Part shown: piece after piece, positions 1-11,845 of the stretch | Layout: every line of letters begins with the position of its first letter | Numbering within the stretch: the stretch's first letter is position 1 | Program-made: the position numbers and the translations under genes | Notes under the pieces: generated by a model | Seen by the model: only the letters and a program-made list of their open reading frames with translations | Database searches by the model: none | What the model was told of the DNA's origin: nothing | Assembly (NCBI GenBank): GCA_027475525.1 | Contig: JAMWFC010000049.1 | Span: 5,626,947-5,690,946 of the forward strand | DNA length: 64,000 bases | Direction of reading: 5' to 3' | Origin: Macrolepiota albuminosa | Taxonomy: Eukaryota > Basidiomycota > Agaricomycetes > Agaricales > Agaricaceae

Positions 1-400
1 TGGAGGAAGGATTAGCCGCAAAAAGGGTGCAACCACGCGCACCAGGGATCGGAGAAATCATTAGCCACCAGCTCGGGCTCAGTAACGAACTAACCGACTG
101 CCTGAGCACGGCAACACGTTACCTCGACACCGAAACACGCGCCATACACGATGGTCCGTGCATCGAAGAAGGAATATAAAAGGAGGGTAGAAACGGGGGA
201 GTCGGGCAAGCAACTTACTTGCCACAGCTCGGAGTCCCCAGGGAGCGGACATCTGAGGCCAACGAGCACTTTAGTTGACTTCGGGTTTTTATTAGTATTA
301 ATACTATTTGATTCCCAATTTTAGTGTGAATTTTAAATTTGCATTATAATATTAAAATCAATAAAAATTATAACAACACCACTTTACAAAGTGTGCGCGC
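1..400 (+). promoter_or_regulatory. Possible LTR tail or promoter segment
   Basis: GC- and CpG-rich DNA with a TATA box (TATAAAA at 175-181) is followed by an AT-rich stretch from about 280. The abrupt composition change and the TATA box resemble the promoter half of an LTR whose start lies left of the window. No terminal repeat partner or target duplication is visible, so this is only a suggestion. Confidence 0.3.
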
Positions 401-629
401 GTGTAACTGAGCCCCACGATCTTAGTGAAGTTAAATTGACTTATTTAAAGTCTAGTCTTATTTCATTAAGGCTACTTTACTATATAAGTAAATTTACAAT
501 TCGCATCAATATCTGTGCTTTCCCACCTTGCCTGGGCTTAATTCTTTCAACATCACATATCACACTCACTGTTCTATACCAGCATGTCTCTGTCAACTTG
601 CACTACACTCGCAGCACCTACCATACTGC

Positions 630-1097
630 ATGTCTTCCCAGCCATCTACAACACCTCCTCCTTCCATCCCATCGACAGTGGCGATGTCGTCTCTGCAACT
701 GATGGTCTCCGTTGAAGAGTTTGCTGGTCTCCGCGAGTCACACTTGCAATTCCACATGATGATGACTGAGCTTCTCATGGCCATCTCCAACATGTTGAAC
801 AACTCCACTGCATTCCTGCTGGCAGCGGCACAATTGCAGGTGGTTGGCATGTTTGTTTCTTCAATCCCAGGCATCAGAACCGATGGTATGTCCACAGCAT
901 CCATTACCCTTTGCACTCAATTCCTCAATGTTGATGTGGTGGTAATAACAGCTATCATCACATACAAGTTCAAAGCAGCAGATGTAAACATTGGTTATGA
1001 GCTAGAACCTTCTTGTGTGAATCACACAGTGCTAAATCAGACCGCAGTATTGGAATTGACTAGAACTAGAGTGAATACAAGATGTTGTCTTACATAA
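630..1097 (+). CDS. Hypothetical protein fragment, possibly Gag-like
   Basis: An ATG at 630 opens a frame beginning MSSQPSTTPPPS, followed by a hydrophobic, helix-prone segment rich in Met, Leu and Gln. I do not recognise a domain. From about 983 the frame runs into the repeated terminal segment of element K, so the last 38 or so codons are probably not genuine. A short proline-rich start followed by a helical segment would suit the N-terminus of a retroelement Gag, but this is a guess. The stop is at 1095-1097. Confidence 0.25.
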   Translation: MSSQPSTTPPPSIPSTVAMSSLQLMVSVEEFAGLRESHLQFHMMMTELLMAISNMLNNSTAFLLAAAQLQVVGMFVSSIPGIRTDGMSTASITLCTQFLNVDVVVITAIITYKFKAADVNIGYELEPSCVNHTVLNQTAVLELTRTRVNTRCCLT

Positions 1098-1483
1098 TAC
1101 TCTACTTAATGCATATAGTGTTGTTGATGCTAGTAACACATGTGATGCTCCGTTACATATATTATATACCCCCTAATAAGACCGAATACTCGGTCTCAGG
1201 ATAATGCACAGTAGTACAAACATTAGTCAGAGATGCACATTGCATTGCTGTTGGATGTTAGTATCATGCTCAAGGTAGTAGTGTCATTTAATAACACTGA
1301 ATCTTGCAATCTTAGTGTACAAGTGCACATATGATGCAAGCAGCAAAAAAGAAGATAAAATTTAAACTAAAACAAAAGAGTGACTCCTCCTCTGAGTCTA
1401 CTGTATATACATGCTACACTGGAGTGCATGTCAGCCTAAACATATTGAGTGCATACTCAAAGTTACCTAAACAAGATATGGGT
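983..1483 (-). repeat. Element K terminal segment, copy 1
   Basis: This roughly 500-bp segment beginning TGTAAACATTGG matches the reverse complement of 19538-20065 over its whole length. Its first 165 bp also match 12525-12690. The shared TG...CA-type edge (TGTAAAC here, TGTAAC at 12525, TTACA at 20061-20065) suggests it is an LTR or other terminal repeat of element K. No target duplication was found. It lies directly 3' of the K coding region, which is on the minus strand here. Confidence 0.55.
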
Positions 1484-3737
1484 CTATGACCTGTCTGACG
1501 ATGCTTCCGTGACCATGCCCATCTCTGTCACCATTGACCCCCCTGGTGCAATATTAATTGCTGGAGGGGGAGGCACCAATTCTGTTCTCGGTAAGGTGAT
1601 GGGCCCCTTGACTGCAGGCAAGTCTACCACCATAGGCTCAGTTAGTGTGATGTTAATTGCTGAAGCAATAGTGGGTAGCATACCATGCACTGCTGTGTAT
1701 TTTAGAAGATTGACCCAGTTCAGGTCCATGCCAATAAGGTAATAGAGGCCATTGGCCTCATGGTTTTCAGGGAGATGACTCTCTTTATCATGCTTGAACA
1801 TAAGACAATAATAGTTGTCTTTAGTCATCTCCTGCCATCCATCTCATTGTGGGATTGCAGGAGGAGTTCTGTATTTGTTCAAGCACTCTATGCGCTTGTC
1901 ATTGATCTGTCAGAAGATGTCCATAGACATTGTTGGGGCATGAAACTGCTGTTCTAGGAAGATCACTCTATAGGTGTACACATGGTCCACCCAGGCAGGC
2001 AGTATCTGGTTGTGGAGCAAAATACGTAATGCATCATTGTCAGAAAAGTTCCATGCAAAGTCGTTGGGCACATGAACTTGGTGAAGTTTGAGCTGCAGCC
2101 TGCTCTAAGGCTCAAAGGGCTGCTTGGGAAACATGGTGTCATAAGAGGCAATAGCCTCATGGTATAGATCCAGGCAGGCCATGATGAGAGTCATACGCCA
2201 TGCCATTACAGGCTTGGCTGTGCTATTAGCACAGAAAGCTCAACATAATGTGAACCCAAATAGGGTTTGCCAGTGCATGCAGTATGTGTGGTCAACCGCA
2301 ATGCCCTGATAAGTATTTTCCAGCCCAGGGCAACCAAAGACCAGCATGTACTGTGCTAGCTGCTCCAGGTCAAATGTCATGGCTGGATCTTGAGCATGCA
2401 TTACATGCAGCACCATGGAACCATCTTCTTTCATGCACAGAAAGCACCTCAGAATATATTGGTGCTCTACAAGTGCAAGATTGTCATCTCCTTGCATTGA
2501 GCTGACAAGGTTCTGGTAGCAAGAGTCTCTCATAAGGAGCCTCATTGTTTGATCATGCAGAGCTTTCTCTGTTTGCTGTGCAAACATCTGGAGCTCTGTG
2601 ATTAACAAGTATGCAGTTATTCTGTTACGTCAAGGGGCATGTGGATTTGAATAATATTTGTAGAGCTGGTCAAGCTCTAATGGAGTGCGGGAAAGCCCAC
2701 AAGAAGCAAATTTGTAAACAATAGTGGCAGGTATGCCAGCATGGTGCCCAGAAGCAAACTCATAAGCTGCTGCTCAATTGGCATCAGCTCCCAACAGCAT
2801 GATATTCAAATGATACAAATAATAGGTGCAATGGCCGAGTGCTCCTTTGAAGCATGAGTCCATTTGCTCGATGTTGAGCGGCCTTCACACCTTCACTCCC
2901 AGTCTATCAGGAATCTTTTCTAAAAACTCATCTTGGCCCTATATTTAAGGGCCTGCAACTCCTTGGTGCAATTCACTTTTTTCTTTGCAATGCACTTATT
3001 GCACAATACTTGCTAGAATTGGTCTGCAGCTGATTCCCCTTCCTTTTCTTTCTCCTCATGCTCTGAGCTTGACTCTCTGTAGTTGCTCTCATTGGACAAG
3101 GACACAACTGGAGCTTTGCCTTTATCAGACATAGGCAGGTTTCTCAAGATTGCCACCAGACCATTGTATTGCTTTAGGGAGCAGGGGTCAGGAGTCAAAA
3201 TGACCATGGGATTGTGTGCCTGTGGTGATGGGCAATATAACTAACATTGACACTTTTTCAGCTTGTGCAGGAATGCCACCAGGGAACTCTATTACCTCCA
3301 GTTTGAAGGCATTGAGAGGTGACTTTTGACTGTGACGTTGACAAGATGGCCCTGGCTTGGCCAGGGCAGACAGCTCAGATAGTGGCTGAGCCACCAAAGA
3401 GGCAGGTGCATTACACACCAGAGTTCTCCTTTCAGGCTCAGCGCAAGGGATGTTATGAACAGGCACTCATAGTGCTACAGTAACAGATTTGGACCCCATA
3501 GTTAGGGCCCAAGATGGTGCAGGTTCCTGCTGACCCAGAGACAGTCCTGCCAAAGGCTCACTGACTGCAGCTAGTGGCTCTGAGGAGGCCTGAGGGGCCA
3601 GAGCAGGTAGCCATGATGACAAAGCAACAGGCTGAGCAGGCTGCTCAGGGCATGCTTATTGCGCTGCCAATGGCATCCTAGCCCATGGAGGTTTGACCAG
3701 TCAAACAGGCTGATATCTAGCCCTCTTGACCTTGGTG
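1484..3737 (-). pseudogene. Element K protein, copy 1 (decayed, unknown family)
   Basis: The broken minus-strand reading frame mirrors the plus-strand copy at 17358-19537. From the N-terminus it shows an Ala/Pro/Ser-rich region (about 3737-3300), an acidic-serine stretch (SSSEHEEKEKEGES, near 3040), a Cys-rich patch with C-x2-C-x7-C, then the best conserved block at 2240-2608. That block contains TYQGIAVDHTYCMHWQTLFG and differs from copy 2 by only a few residues. The C-terminus (1484-1828) is acidic and Pro-rich. Several stops and frameshifts break it, and the family is not one I recognise. The solo LTR at 3743 abuts its 5' side. Confidence 0.55.
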
Positions 3738-3742
3738 GTAGG

Positions 3743-4526
3743 TGTCACAACCCACACCGGCGACACCCCGCCCTCGTTGCCCAGCCAACCGACCCACACC
3801 CGCACCTGCCCACAAGCTCCGACCCCCACCTCTCGAGATGACCAAACCCCGACGAACTACGGACGCCGAACCTCCCCTAACAAATCCCGGCTGCCATCGG
3901 ACACCCAAACCACCCCCCGTCAACCGGCCCCCGACGGGCCCCGCACCAGTCCCCCTGGCGCCACACCCGTACCCGGACAATACCATGCACAGGACTCGTA
4001 CCCGAGCAATTCAATGCACAGGACCGACCACGCGAGACCCAACCCGGAGCTCACCCGGATGCACCGGACCTTAGCCGACGCAGGTATATAGTGGGTAGTC
4101 AGCAATCCGTTAGAGTAGTCTTGATATTGCTATAAACTCGCCTCTATACTCTTGTCTATTCCATACTTATCTCAATCTACATCTCTTATTCTCTCAAGTC
4201 TCCCGGCCTTCTAAAAGTCTCTTCTCAACTCTAACTCAGTCTCCCGGTTCCAATCTCAGTCTCCTGGTCTTAAGTCTCCTTCTCCGATTACCCCTTCTTT
4301 TCTCCACCTTAACAAGGCCCCGCCTTTTCCCGCCACGTATTCTGGACTTAGCCCGGGATCCTGCCTCACCTCTCTCTACGAACTCCGGCACTCCGTAGCC
4401 ACTCCGCGCCCCGCCCACAGTTCCGGAACCCATTTCCCGTTACCCGGAGACTCTCCGTAGACTTCGAGTCCACCTAGTAAGGACCCGCTTGCCCCCGGAG
4501 GCCCCCGTCGTCAGCGGAACCTGACA
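3743..4526 (+). repeat. Solo LTR, family R, copy 1
   Basis: The 784-bp element begins TGTCACAACCC and ends GGAACCTGACA. It is flanked by a perfect 5-bp target duplication GTAGG (3738-3742 and 4527-4531). It has a TATA-like motif (GGTATATAG, about 4083) and pyrimidine-rich DNA downstream, as expected for an LTR promoter. No internal coding region is attached, so it is a solo LTR left by LTR-LTR recombination. It remains CpG-rich, unlike the copy at 5741-6523, so it inserted more recently. It sits near the junction of G1 and element K copy 1. Family members recur at 5741-6523 and at 51888-62233 (split, minus strand). Confidence 0.85.
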
Positions 4527-4645
4527 GTAGGTTCCTTGAAAGTTGAAACTTTGTGTTTAGATACATGATTGATCTGTTCCAGCACTGCAATGTGCTGCCT
4601 CTTTATCAGTCTGATCAAGCAATCCCTCCATCACCACAACAGCCA

Positions 4646-4749
4646 AACTGCGGTTTCCAGGTAGCATCACCTAGGCTCCACCTTACCTCAAATTTGAGGT
4701 TTCTCCCTATCCATCTATGACCTATGAGGTCATCTACAAACCATTCTTA
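4646..4749 (-). pseudogene. Chromodomain of G1
   Basis: The frame beginning EWFVDDLIGHRW, continuing to FEVRW and ending with ATWKP, fits the chromodomain core: an aromatic start, a conserved [LFV]-x-V-[RK]-W strand, and the T-W-[EK]-P end. It lies downstream of the integrase GPY/F module, which is where chromoviruses carry a chromodomain. In that family it directs integration toward modified chromatin. A stop codon separates it from the preceding part of the frame, so it is not functional as read here. Confidence 0.7.
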
Positions 4750-4869
4750 GTCATTACCAGTTCCAAAGTTATACGCCTCTGGAGTTGCATGATTAGGGAA
4801 CAGCACATTACTATTATGGTTGCAACAGCAACACATGGAGTAGTTCCAGCATGTAGTTAGAGGTGCTTG

Positions 4870-6860
4870 GCTCAGCCTTGAGGACCCTATATGGTCCAAT
4901 CCACTTAGGACATAGCTTACTCACTCTGTCTTTTGGCAAGTTCAAGTTCTTTGTCTAGAAGTACACTAGGTTCCTTTTCTTGATGTCCAGATCATCATGC
5001 CTGCAATTATTTGCATGTTTTGTCTGCTATATGCACAATTCTATAATCGCATTATGGGCATCTGCTAAGTTTCTTAGCACATTGTGCACAAACTGTTTAA
5101 CTCCAACATGAATAGCTTTGTCAGTGCAAAGTTCATGAATCATGGATGGCATATAGCTATTATTGAGTTCAAAGGATAAATACTCTGTGGTTTCAGATAT
5201 GCTCACATTTATCGCAAATTCAATTAGTAGACATCTATCCACCCAGTCCTTCTGATCAGGACATACAAACACTTGCAGTATCTGCACAATGTTTCTATTT
5301 GCCCATTCTGTCTGGCCATTTGTTTGCAGATGAAATGATGTCAACATGAGCAACTTTGCTTCAAGCAGCTTGTGCAGCTCCTTCCACCATTTGGAAATAA
5401 ACTTAGCATCTTGATTGCTTACAATCAAACTCAGCAATCCATGAAGGCATACTATCTCCTTGAGATAGATCCAAGACAAGTCTGAGGCTGTCATGGTTGT
5501 CCTCAACAGAATAAGAGGGACCATACTGGTCATTCTGCAGATTACTACCTATAGGTAGTTAAAACCCTTTGACTCTGGGAATGGACTGATAAAGTCCATT
5601 TTGATTGAGTCCCAGGGTTTGACTAGGATCAGAAGCAAATGAAGCTTCTCCAGTGGCTTCAATGTCAATACTTTTGACTGTTGACATAGCTTGCATGTCA
5701 AGCAGAATTGACTCATTTCCTTGGCCATTTGTGGCCACCTGTCACAACTCCTCTTACCTGGAACCACCCCAGGACACCCTTAGAGCTCCACCTGGGGCCT
5801 CTCTGCCAACTCTACAACATGACTCCTGCCATCATACACATCAAGCTGTACATCAAGCTGTACATCAAGCTCCAGCATCACACTGCACCCCTTGACAGCC
5901 CCACTGCATGAACCCCAGAACTGTCCATCAGCACATGCTAATCACTGGATCAATCAACTACCCTGGCTATCATACATCATGCATCAGAACACCCTTCTGC
6001 ACCAATTGATCATGCTCTCTGCATGCATGATCCCCAGTATACAGTCTCCTCTCTATTTGCTGCTGCCCATTAACTTCCAGAACCACCCCAGATACCCCAG
6101 AACCCCTCAGGAACCTGGAGCAGCCCCCACCAATATTTAAGAGTAGCTACCCACCTGTTGTACTCTAGTCTTGATATTACACTTGTTTGTTTGCATGCTC
6201 TTTGATTGACTGGTACACCCTGACTGGTACACTTTGACTGGCACACTCAATTTGTTCACATGCTCTTAAGACTGGTATGCACTTTGCAACTTAAACTTTA
6301 CTAACTGGGTCTCATCCTAGAACCTCCAGTTCTTGACTTGACTCAAACTCCCTTAACTCTTCGACTCTCCGGACTAAGTCTCTTACTCCAAGAATCTCCT
6401 AATCACGTCTTGAACCCCAGAGCTCAGTCCAGAGTTCCAGACACCTAAGTACACACAGATCAAGTCCACCTTGTAAGGGTGTCACTTTCCTGGAAAGCCC
6501 CCAACTCAGTGGAACCTGACACCACTAGCATCAGCAACACACATAGTCCAGCATTTTCTGAGTTCCAAAGTGGCCTACTACTCTGTGGGCCTGGTCCAGG
6601 ACAGTTGTGATCAATGACCTCTCCTGGAGAATGCAAATGACTTTGAGGCCAGTGGGTCAGGTAAGATAGACAAGTTGCTGCTCTACATTGAAGTGTGGAT
6701 GCACTTGGACATTGTTCATAATCTCTAGGAAGAAATTGTCATCCTTGTATTCTTGCTGGATATGTGTGCAAAATTGTGCATTTCCTAGGTTGGTTGGTGC
6801 AGGGTGACAATTATGTGAATCCAGCACCTGCTAGAGAGTCATTTCTACACCACTAGAGGG
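4870..6860 (-). pseudogene. Integrase of G1, interrupted by a solo LTR
   Basis: The zinc-binding half shows FCLTCKLCQQSK (C-x2-C, near 5690), followed by the first catalytic Asp in IKMDFISPFPESKG (near 5590). The second catalytic Asp, expected in an SDR-type motif, reads SNQDAKF near 5415, an Asp to Asn change. The third acidic residue is kept in NGQTEW. The GPY/F module reads KWIGPYRVLKAEP near 4900. The solo LTR at 5741-6523 splits the domain, with the HH part of the zinc finger expected on its right side (6529-6870). Asp to Asn (G to A on the coding strand) would abolish strand transfer in this family. Confidence 0.75.
5741..6523 (+). repeat. Solo LTR, family R, copy 2 (old)
   Basis: The 783-bp element begins TGTCACAACTCC and ends GGAACCTGACA, one base shorter than the copy at 3743-4526. 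Target duplication: CCACC (5736-5740) against CCACT (6524-6528), one C/T difference. It carries a TATA-like AATATTTAAGAG near 6131. Compared with copy 1 it is strongly CpG-depleted. It interrupts the G1 integrase in the opposite orientation to G1. A short tandem duplication (ACATCAAGCTGT repeated, 5837-5865) is visible near its start. Confidence 0.85.
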
Positions 6861-6871
6861 TACCTCTTGCC

Positions 6872-8683
6872 TCATTTCTTTGCCTTGCTAGGAGACCTCA
6901 TGATCCACCAACACCTGAACCTTGATATTGTGAGCTTTTCTTGCTGTTCTTGCAGTTGCTTGCTGCAACATAATTCCTGCACTTGCATGGCGTGTAGCTT
7001 GACTGTATGTTCCTTGATTTCATGGAACCTATGCAAGGGCAAGTCTTTGCCCTCTAGGTCAATGCATTTGTCTGCTTGGACATAATCATGTGCATCATGG
7101 ATGTCGTCTTGAGTATTACTCTCAAAATATTGAGACAGACAGTCTGCTACCTTGTTTAATTCACCTTTTATATAGGTGATGTTGAACTGGTATTGCAACA
7201 TGTAGTCAATCCAGCAACGTTGTCACAGTGATAGGTATACTTGAGTCTTGAAAAACTCAACTGCTTTGTGATCTGTAATAATATGGATCTTGTATCCCAT
7301 CAATTTATCCTCCTACTCAAGGAGGGCTTCTAAGATAGTGAGTGTTTCTAACTTGTGTACTGCATAGTTCTGCTGTGCAGCAGTGAATTTACAGGACATA
7401 AATCCCACCAGTCAGCAAGTTTTCCACATTTTACCTTGGCCAAACATGGCCCCAACCCCTGTCTTAGAAGCATTGCATATAAGCCAAATGGGCTCGTTGA
7501 TGCATAGGTCAATTGGCCAGATTACTGGCATCTTTGTGTAAATGCACTTAATTATCTTGAAGCACTGCTGATGCCACTCTTGAATTCAATTGAGTTTATC
7601 TGTGTCCAGATGAATACCTTTCTTGTCAATGACATGACCAAGACAGTCTATACTAAGTGCATACAACTCACACTTCTTCTATTTAAGGTAGAGGCTGGCC
7701 TTATGTAGTTGTTCAAACATGACTTGTAGGTGCTGCTCATGCTCCTCAATGGAATCTGAAAAGATGAATATATCGTCTAAATAGACATGCATAAACTTCT
7801 CAATTATGTCTCAGAAGATTGAGGTCATTAACCTCTGAAATGTTGCTGGTGCATTACAGTTACCAATCTGCATGATATTGCTCACAAATATCTCCATCAA
7901 GGACAAAAACAGCATCTTTGATATATCCTCGTCACATATGCAAACCTGTTTGTATGCATCCATTAAGTCGATTTTTGACCTATATTTTGCTGTGGCAACA
8001 TCTTTGCATATGACTTCCTGATCTGAAAGAGGTGTTACATCCTTGACTGTATTATTATTATGCTGTTGCACATCCAATGCAGTTCATAACATCCTATTCT
8101 TTTTAGGAATACAATGTAAAGGTGCAGCTTGCACTGCTGGTTGTGGTTCCCACCACTTCGCATTTATGTATTTGTTTGTCTTTTCACAAAGCTGATCCTG
8201 TAGTGCTTGTGAGCAGTAAGGCAAATGGTACTTGTACTGCTTATTATTGTCAATTAGGTTAATCTCATAATTAACCTCCCACTATGGAGGAAGTTTTTCT
8301 TTTGTCCTGTTGATGATATCAGCAAACTCATGTTGCCACTGCTGGCACAATTAAGGAATATCTTGCTCTGTAAGGCTCACAGCCTTATCTTTCCCTTTCA
8401 ATATGCATGCTACACATGGCTGAACCTTTGGTTCAAATCACTCCCATAAGGCACATATGTGCTCTTCTGTGAGATCCCCTGGATTCAACCTTACAACTGG
8501 TTGCCTCCTCACTACTCTTGTTGTATTTGACAACAATTGCATGCTTCTTGCTTTCAGCAATACCCTATCAAATACAATATCCAATGTTTCAGAAATCTTG
8601 TCCTCTTGTGTGGGACAGTATACTTCCCCCATCTGGGTTGACTGCACCTTTTCCATAGAATACATCACCATTGATGCTACCAA
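6872..8683 (-). pseudogene. Reverse transcriptase and RNase H of G1
   Basis: Reading leftward from 8683, the RT palm shows KSKIDLMDAYKQV (7900-7970) and the catalytic HVYLDDIFIFSDS box near 7780, so the YLDD aspartates are intact. The connection follows (SLYLK...CELYALSIDCLGHVIDKKG), then RNase H (NASKTGVGAMFGQG near 7470, TDHKAVEFF near 7270) and the tether ITYIKGELNKVADCLSQYF at about 7120-7180. In-frame stops lie between these pieces, but they share one frame, so point mutations rather than large indels dominate. Confidence 0.8.
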
Positions 8684-9944
8684 CTCATTCTACTCTTGTG
8701 GCATTCATGGGTCATACATCCATTGCACTCCTAGCTGAGGCACTGGTTGATCTATTAGCAATCTTGTGCTTTCCACAGTTCCCATTGTACTATATACCTC
8801 ATCCTCGACAAGATCCTCAACCCTCACTCAAGAGCTAGTTGGCTGACATTCCAGTGACTCCACCACACATTTACCACACTCATTCTCATGCTGTATAGCC
8901 TGCTTAGGCTTTTCATTTGTACACCCAACCACATCTGAGTGCTTCCCCTTCTTCAGAGTTCCTTGAAACTCTTTCTCAGACATCAGTATAGCCGGCAAGT
9001 CTGCTGGCAGGCTTTTTGGTAGGACTTGCTTGTCCTTCATCTCCTGTACAGTCACTCTCTTGTGACCATCTAGTCAGCTGTGTTAATTATGCTGCTTTTC
9101 TGTTGCATGATAGCGCCTCAGATAACCATCTGTATTGTTTAATATGACCTTCTCTGCTTTCAAAGGCATGCCATTCACAGAATCCAAGGACACCTTGTTC
9201 TTAGGCATAAACAGCATACCAATGATCATATTGTAACAATCAAAATTTGCTATGTCCACATACTCCTTGATCAATGGACATTCCTGACATCTTTATCCTT
9301 ACTTCAGTACCAAACTGGGTCCCCAACTGGAGCATCAATGGCTCCTCCAACTCATGAACACAAATCATGTTGACATGAGCAAACTGGGGCATAATGCTCA
9401 TAGTGGTACTTCCTGAGTCCCACAACGTCCAGGCCAGATGTCTATTGACATCAATATAGATGTCCAAGCACTCCTTCTCCTCCTCAGAAGTATAACATGG
9501 CTGCCACAACTTATTGGTTGCCTTCTGCAGGGTTACACATCTCATTTGGATGCGTTGATTTTCACAGCACTTTGTCAGTGCAAACAAGTGTTCTTTCTCA
9601 TCATCACAAGTGTAATACTCGCTATCATACATGTCCACAGTGATGTGTTTGTTGCCATCAATCTGGACGCTTTCAGCATTATCCACTTTCAAGCCATCAG
9701 CCTCTACTTGTGGCTCTTCCTCCGCTTCTTCGACAACATTGTCATCCTTGTTGTCACTGACAACCTTGCTAGGAGCTGCAGCTATATGGGCCATCTGGAT
9801 GTGTGCCTTGAGAGGAACAGGACATTCCTTAGCAAAATGTCTGACCTTACCACAGTTAAAGCATGCTGAGAGATCCTCAGCAGGCCTTCTCTGGGCCACT
9901 CCAGACACCACATTGAGTTTGCTCACCATATGCATTGCAGGCAC
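8684..9944 (-). pseudogene. Zinc knuckle and aspartic protease of G1
   Basis: The frame ending at 9944 contains a CCHC zinc knuckle (CFNCGKVRHFAKEC near 9850), which binds RNA in Gag nucleocapsids. An acidic linker follows, then a retropepsin active site LWDSGSTTMSIMPQ (near 9410) with Asp-Ser-Gly kept. The protease end and the protease-RT linker (8828-9274) are in a different frame, indicating at least one indel near 9250. Confidence 0.75.
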
Positions 9945-10936
9945 TACACCCTCTCTAGCTGCTACTTGATTTTGACCTGAAAAGGGTCAACTATCTTTTG
10001 CTGGCAAATATCCAGCAGGCTTTGATCAAGGCCATTGGCCTCCAGAGATTGTCTTGTAGACAACAAATTGCAGATTGTGATTGTTCTCCATCTCTGACCG
10101 TTTGGCCAGGAAAGTTTCCACCTTCACTGCCTCACAGGTCCTTGGTGTGAGCTATGCTGTTCATAATAATTTGCAGTCCATGTCAACTGCTCATAACAAA
10201 TAGCATATGTCAAGAATTCAGTCATAGTATTGACTTCCATAAACAAATTGTCATTGCATATCAATGCTCTCCTCATATTTGCAGGTATTCCATCCAGGAA
10301 TGTCTTGCAAATAGTGTATTTGTCTGGATAGACAGCCACATTCTGTGCATGATCCATCAGGTTATCATAAAATGTCTGGACGCTAGTCTTAGCATCATAC
10401 ATTGCCTTTTTAAAGGCATCCTGAGCTTTCTACATGGTTGCAGCATTGACAAAACAATTATACAGTCCTATCAGGACCTCTTTAAATGTCCAATGCAATT
10501 TATTGCAATTGATGTGAAGAACATGGCAGTGGAACCAATTCCAAGCCTCTCCTTCCATAAATTCATGTAACACAAATATTCTTTCCTGGTCCATGTCATA
10601 CTTATCATAGCAGCAGGCTGCCAGGTGGTAGCAGATACCCATGGCCCAATCCTCTAGCTGCAAGAACCTATGCTCTTCAGCATATGCATGTATGTGCTTA
10701 TTATCAGATTTGTAGGGACTTACTCTGGCAGGAAATTTATACCTGACTCCAAGAAAGTCATCTACCAGACAAGTGAGGTGGTCATGCATATGATCCATAT
10801 AGATCCTGACTGCCTCATTCATTCCAGGCATAGTTTCATGCAAATCATGAGGTGCAGGCATCAAAAATGCCTGGGGACTGTGAAACAGATGTTCATTGGC
10901 CATTCTTTCTGGCTGTGGAGTAGGCTGTTGCCTCAC
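9945..10936 (-). pseudogene. Gag (capsid part) of G1
   Basis: Two pieces in one frame (10936-10430 and 10402-10124) are separated by a stop. They include FLQLEDWAMGICYHLAACC, GEAWNWFHCHVLHINC and YPDKYTICKTFLDGIP, the tryptophan- and leucine-rich helical pattern of gypsy capsids. A diverged plus-strand copy of the same stretch occurs at 15931-16183 and 17060-17150. No intact start can be assigned. Confidence 0.65.
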
Positions 10937-11297
10937 TTCTTGCTCTGCTGGTGATCCACCAGCATGCCTGCTACTATTACAATGATTATTATTGTCTCAA
11001 TTGTTCTGTCTACAATCATGACTCCCATCATTGTTATTGCAATGCTTCAGCTCCCTTCTATTGTAGTGATTACTACTATTATCACTACCCTCTGGATCTC
11101 TGTCCAGTTCAGCAGTTTGAACAGCAAATTGTTGCTGCATATCATCAACAGGTGTTACACCTTCACACCCTTTAAAGGCTATCTCCTGGTCATCAATTAA
11201 TGACTCACCATGATTGCACAAGTCCTGGTTGTGCATTTTCTGATAATTGACATGTTCATTCTAGTTGTCCACCAGGAGGATGTGTCATGCTATGCAT

Positions 11298-11811
11298 TGT
11301 TGTAAGGGTGACCTTTAGAGGCTGTGACTCAGTCACACAGCTGGCAGAGGGATATCCAAAGTGTATTAGAGTATGCACTGACAATATTATAATAACTACT
11401 CACCTGGCAGAGGAAGATCCAAAGAGAACAAGTCTAGAAATTCTCTATGCCAGGTTGGACGGTTCTGGGGCTTCTGAAGCATGGAAAACAACTGTACAGT
11501 ACAACAAAACCTTAAAAACTCAAAAATTGACTAACCAAACAACTGTGCAAACAAAGCAGGAAAACTCCGGACTTTGGAAGTCAGAAAGGCAAACTCCAGC
11601 TTATATAAGCAGTCTAGAAGCGGTGCTGAAGGGCCCACACCTGTCTGAGTGATAAAGAACCAGAGCACCTCAAAGGCTGAGAATAGTACTAACAGATAAT
11701 GTTGAGAGAATAGAAACAGCAAAATGAGAGAATGATAGAAGAAATAAGAAAATGAATGAAAGGAGAGTGAAGGAATAAGGAGTGAAGGAAGAAATGAGGA
11801 GTCTTCTGACA
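11298..11811 (-). repeat. Probable 5' LTR of G1
   Basis: On the minus strand it starts TGTCAGAAGACTCC at 11811 and appears to end ...CCTTACAACA near 11298, about 510 bp. The first half, with purine-rich runs on the plus strand, is repeated at 17160-17357, which supports a terminal repeat. It lies upstream of Gag as a 5' LTR should. The internal end is estimated, because no clear primer-binding site was recognised. Confidence 0.55.
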
Positions 11812-11845
11812 ATTGTAGGTCAAATGTGACCTCTTACTTTTCTCA

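Larger units (their letters stand above)
4532..11811 (-). mobile_element. G1: decayed Ty3/gypsy chromovirus
   Basis: Gag, zinc knuckle, protease, reverse transcriptase, RNase H, integrase, GPY/F module and chromodomain can be followed in gypsy order on the minus strand from about 10936 to 4646. A probable 5' LTR lies at about 11298-11811. Most pol pieces share one frame, while the distal Gag/protease piece (9240-9944) is shifted. Stops and frameshifts break the coding capacity throughout. I do not see the 3' LTR: the left end meets solo LTR R and element K. A second solo LTR (5741-6523) is inserted in the integrase. The sequence is very poor in CpG, as expected for an old methylated copy. Confidence 0.85.
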
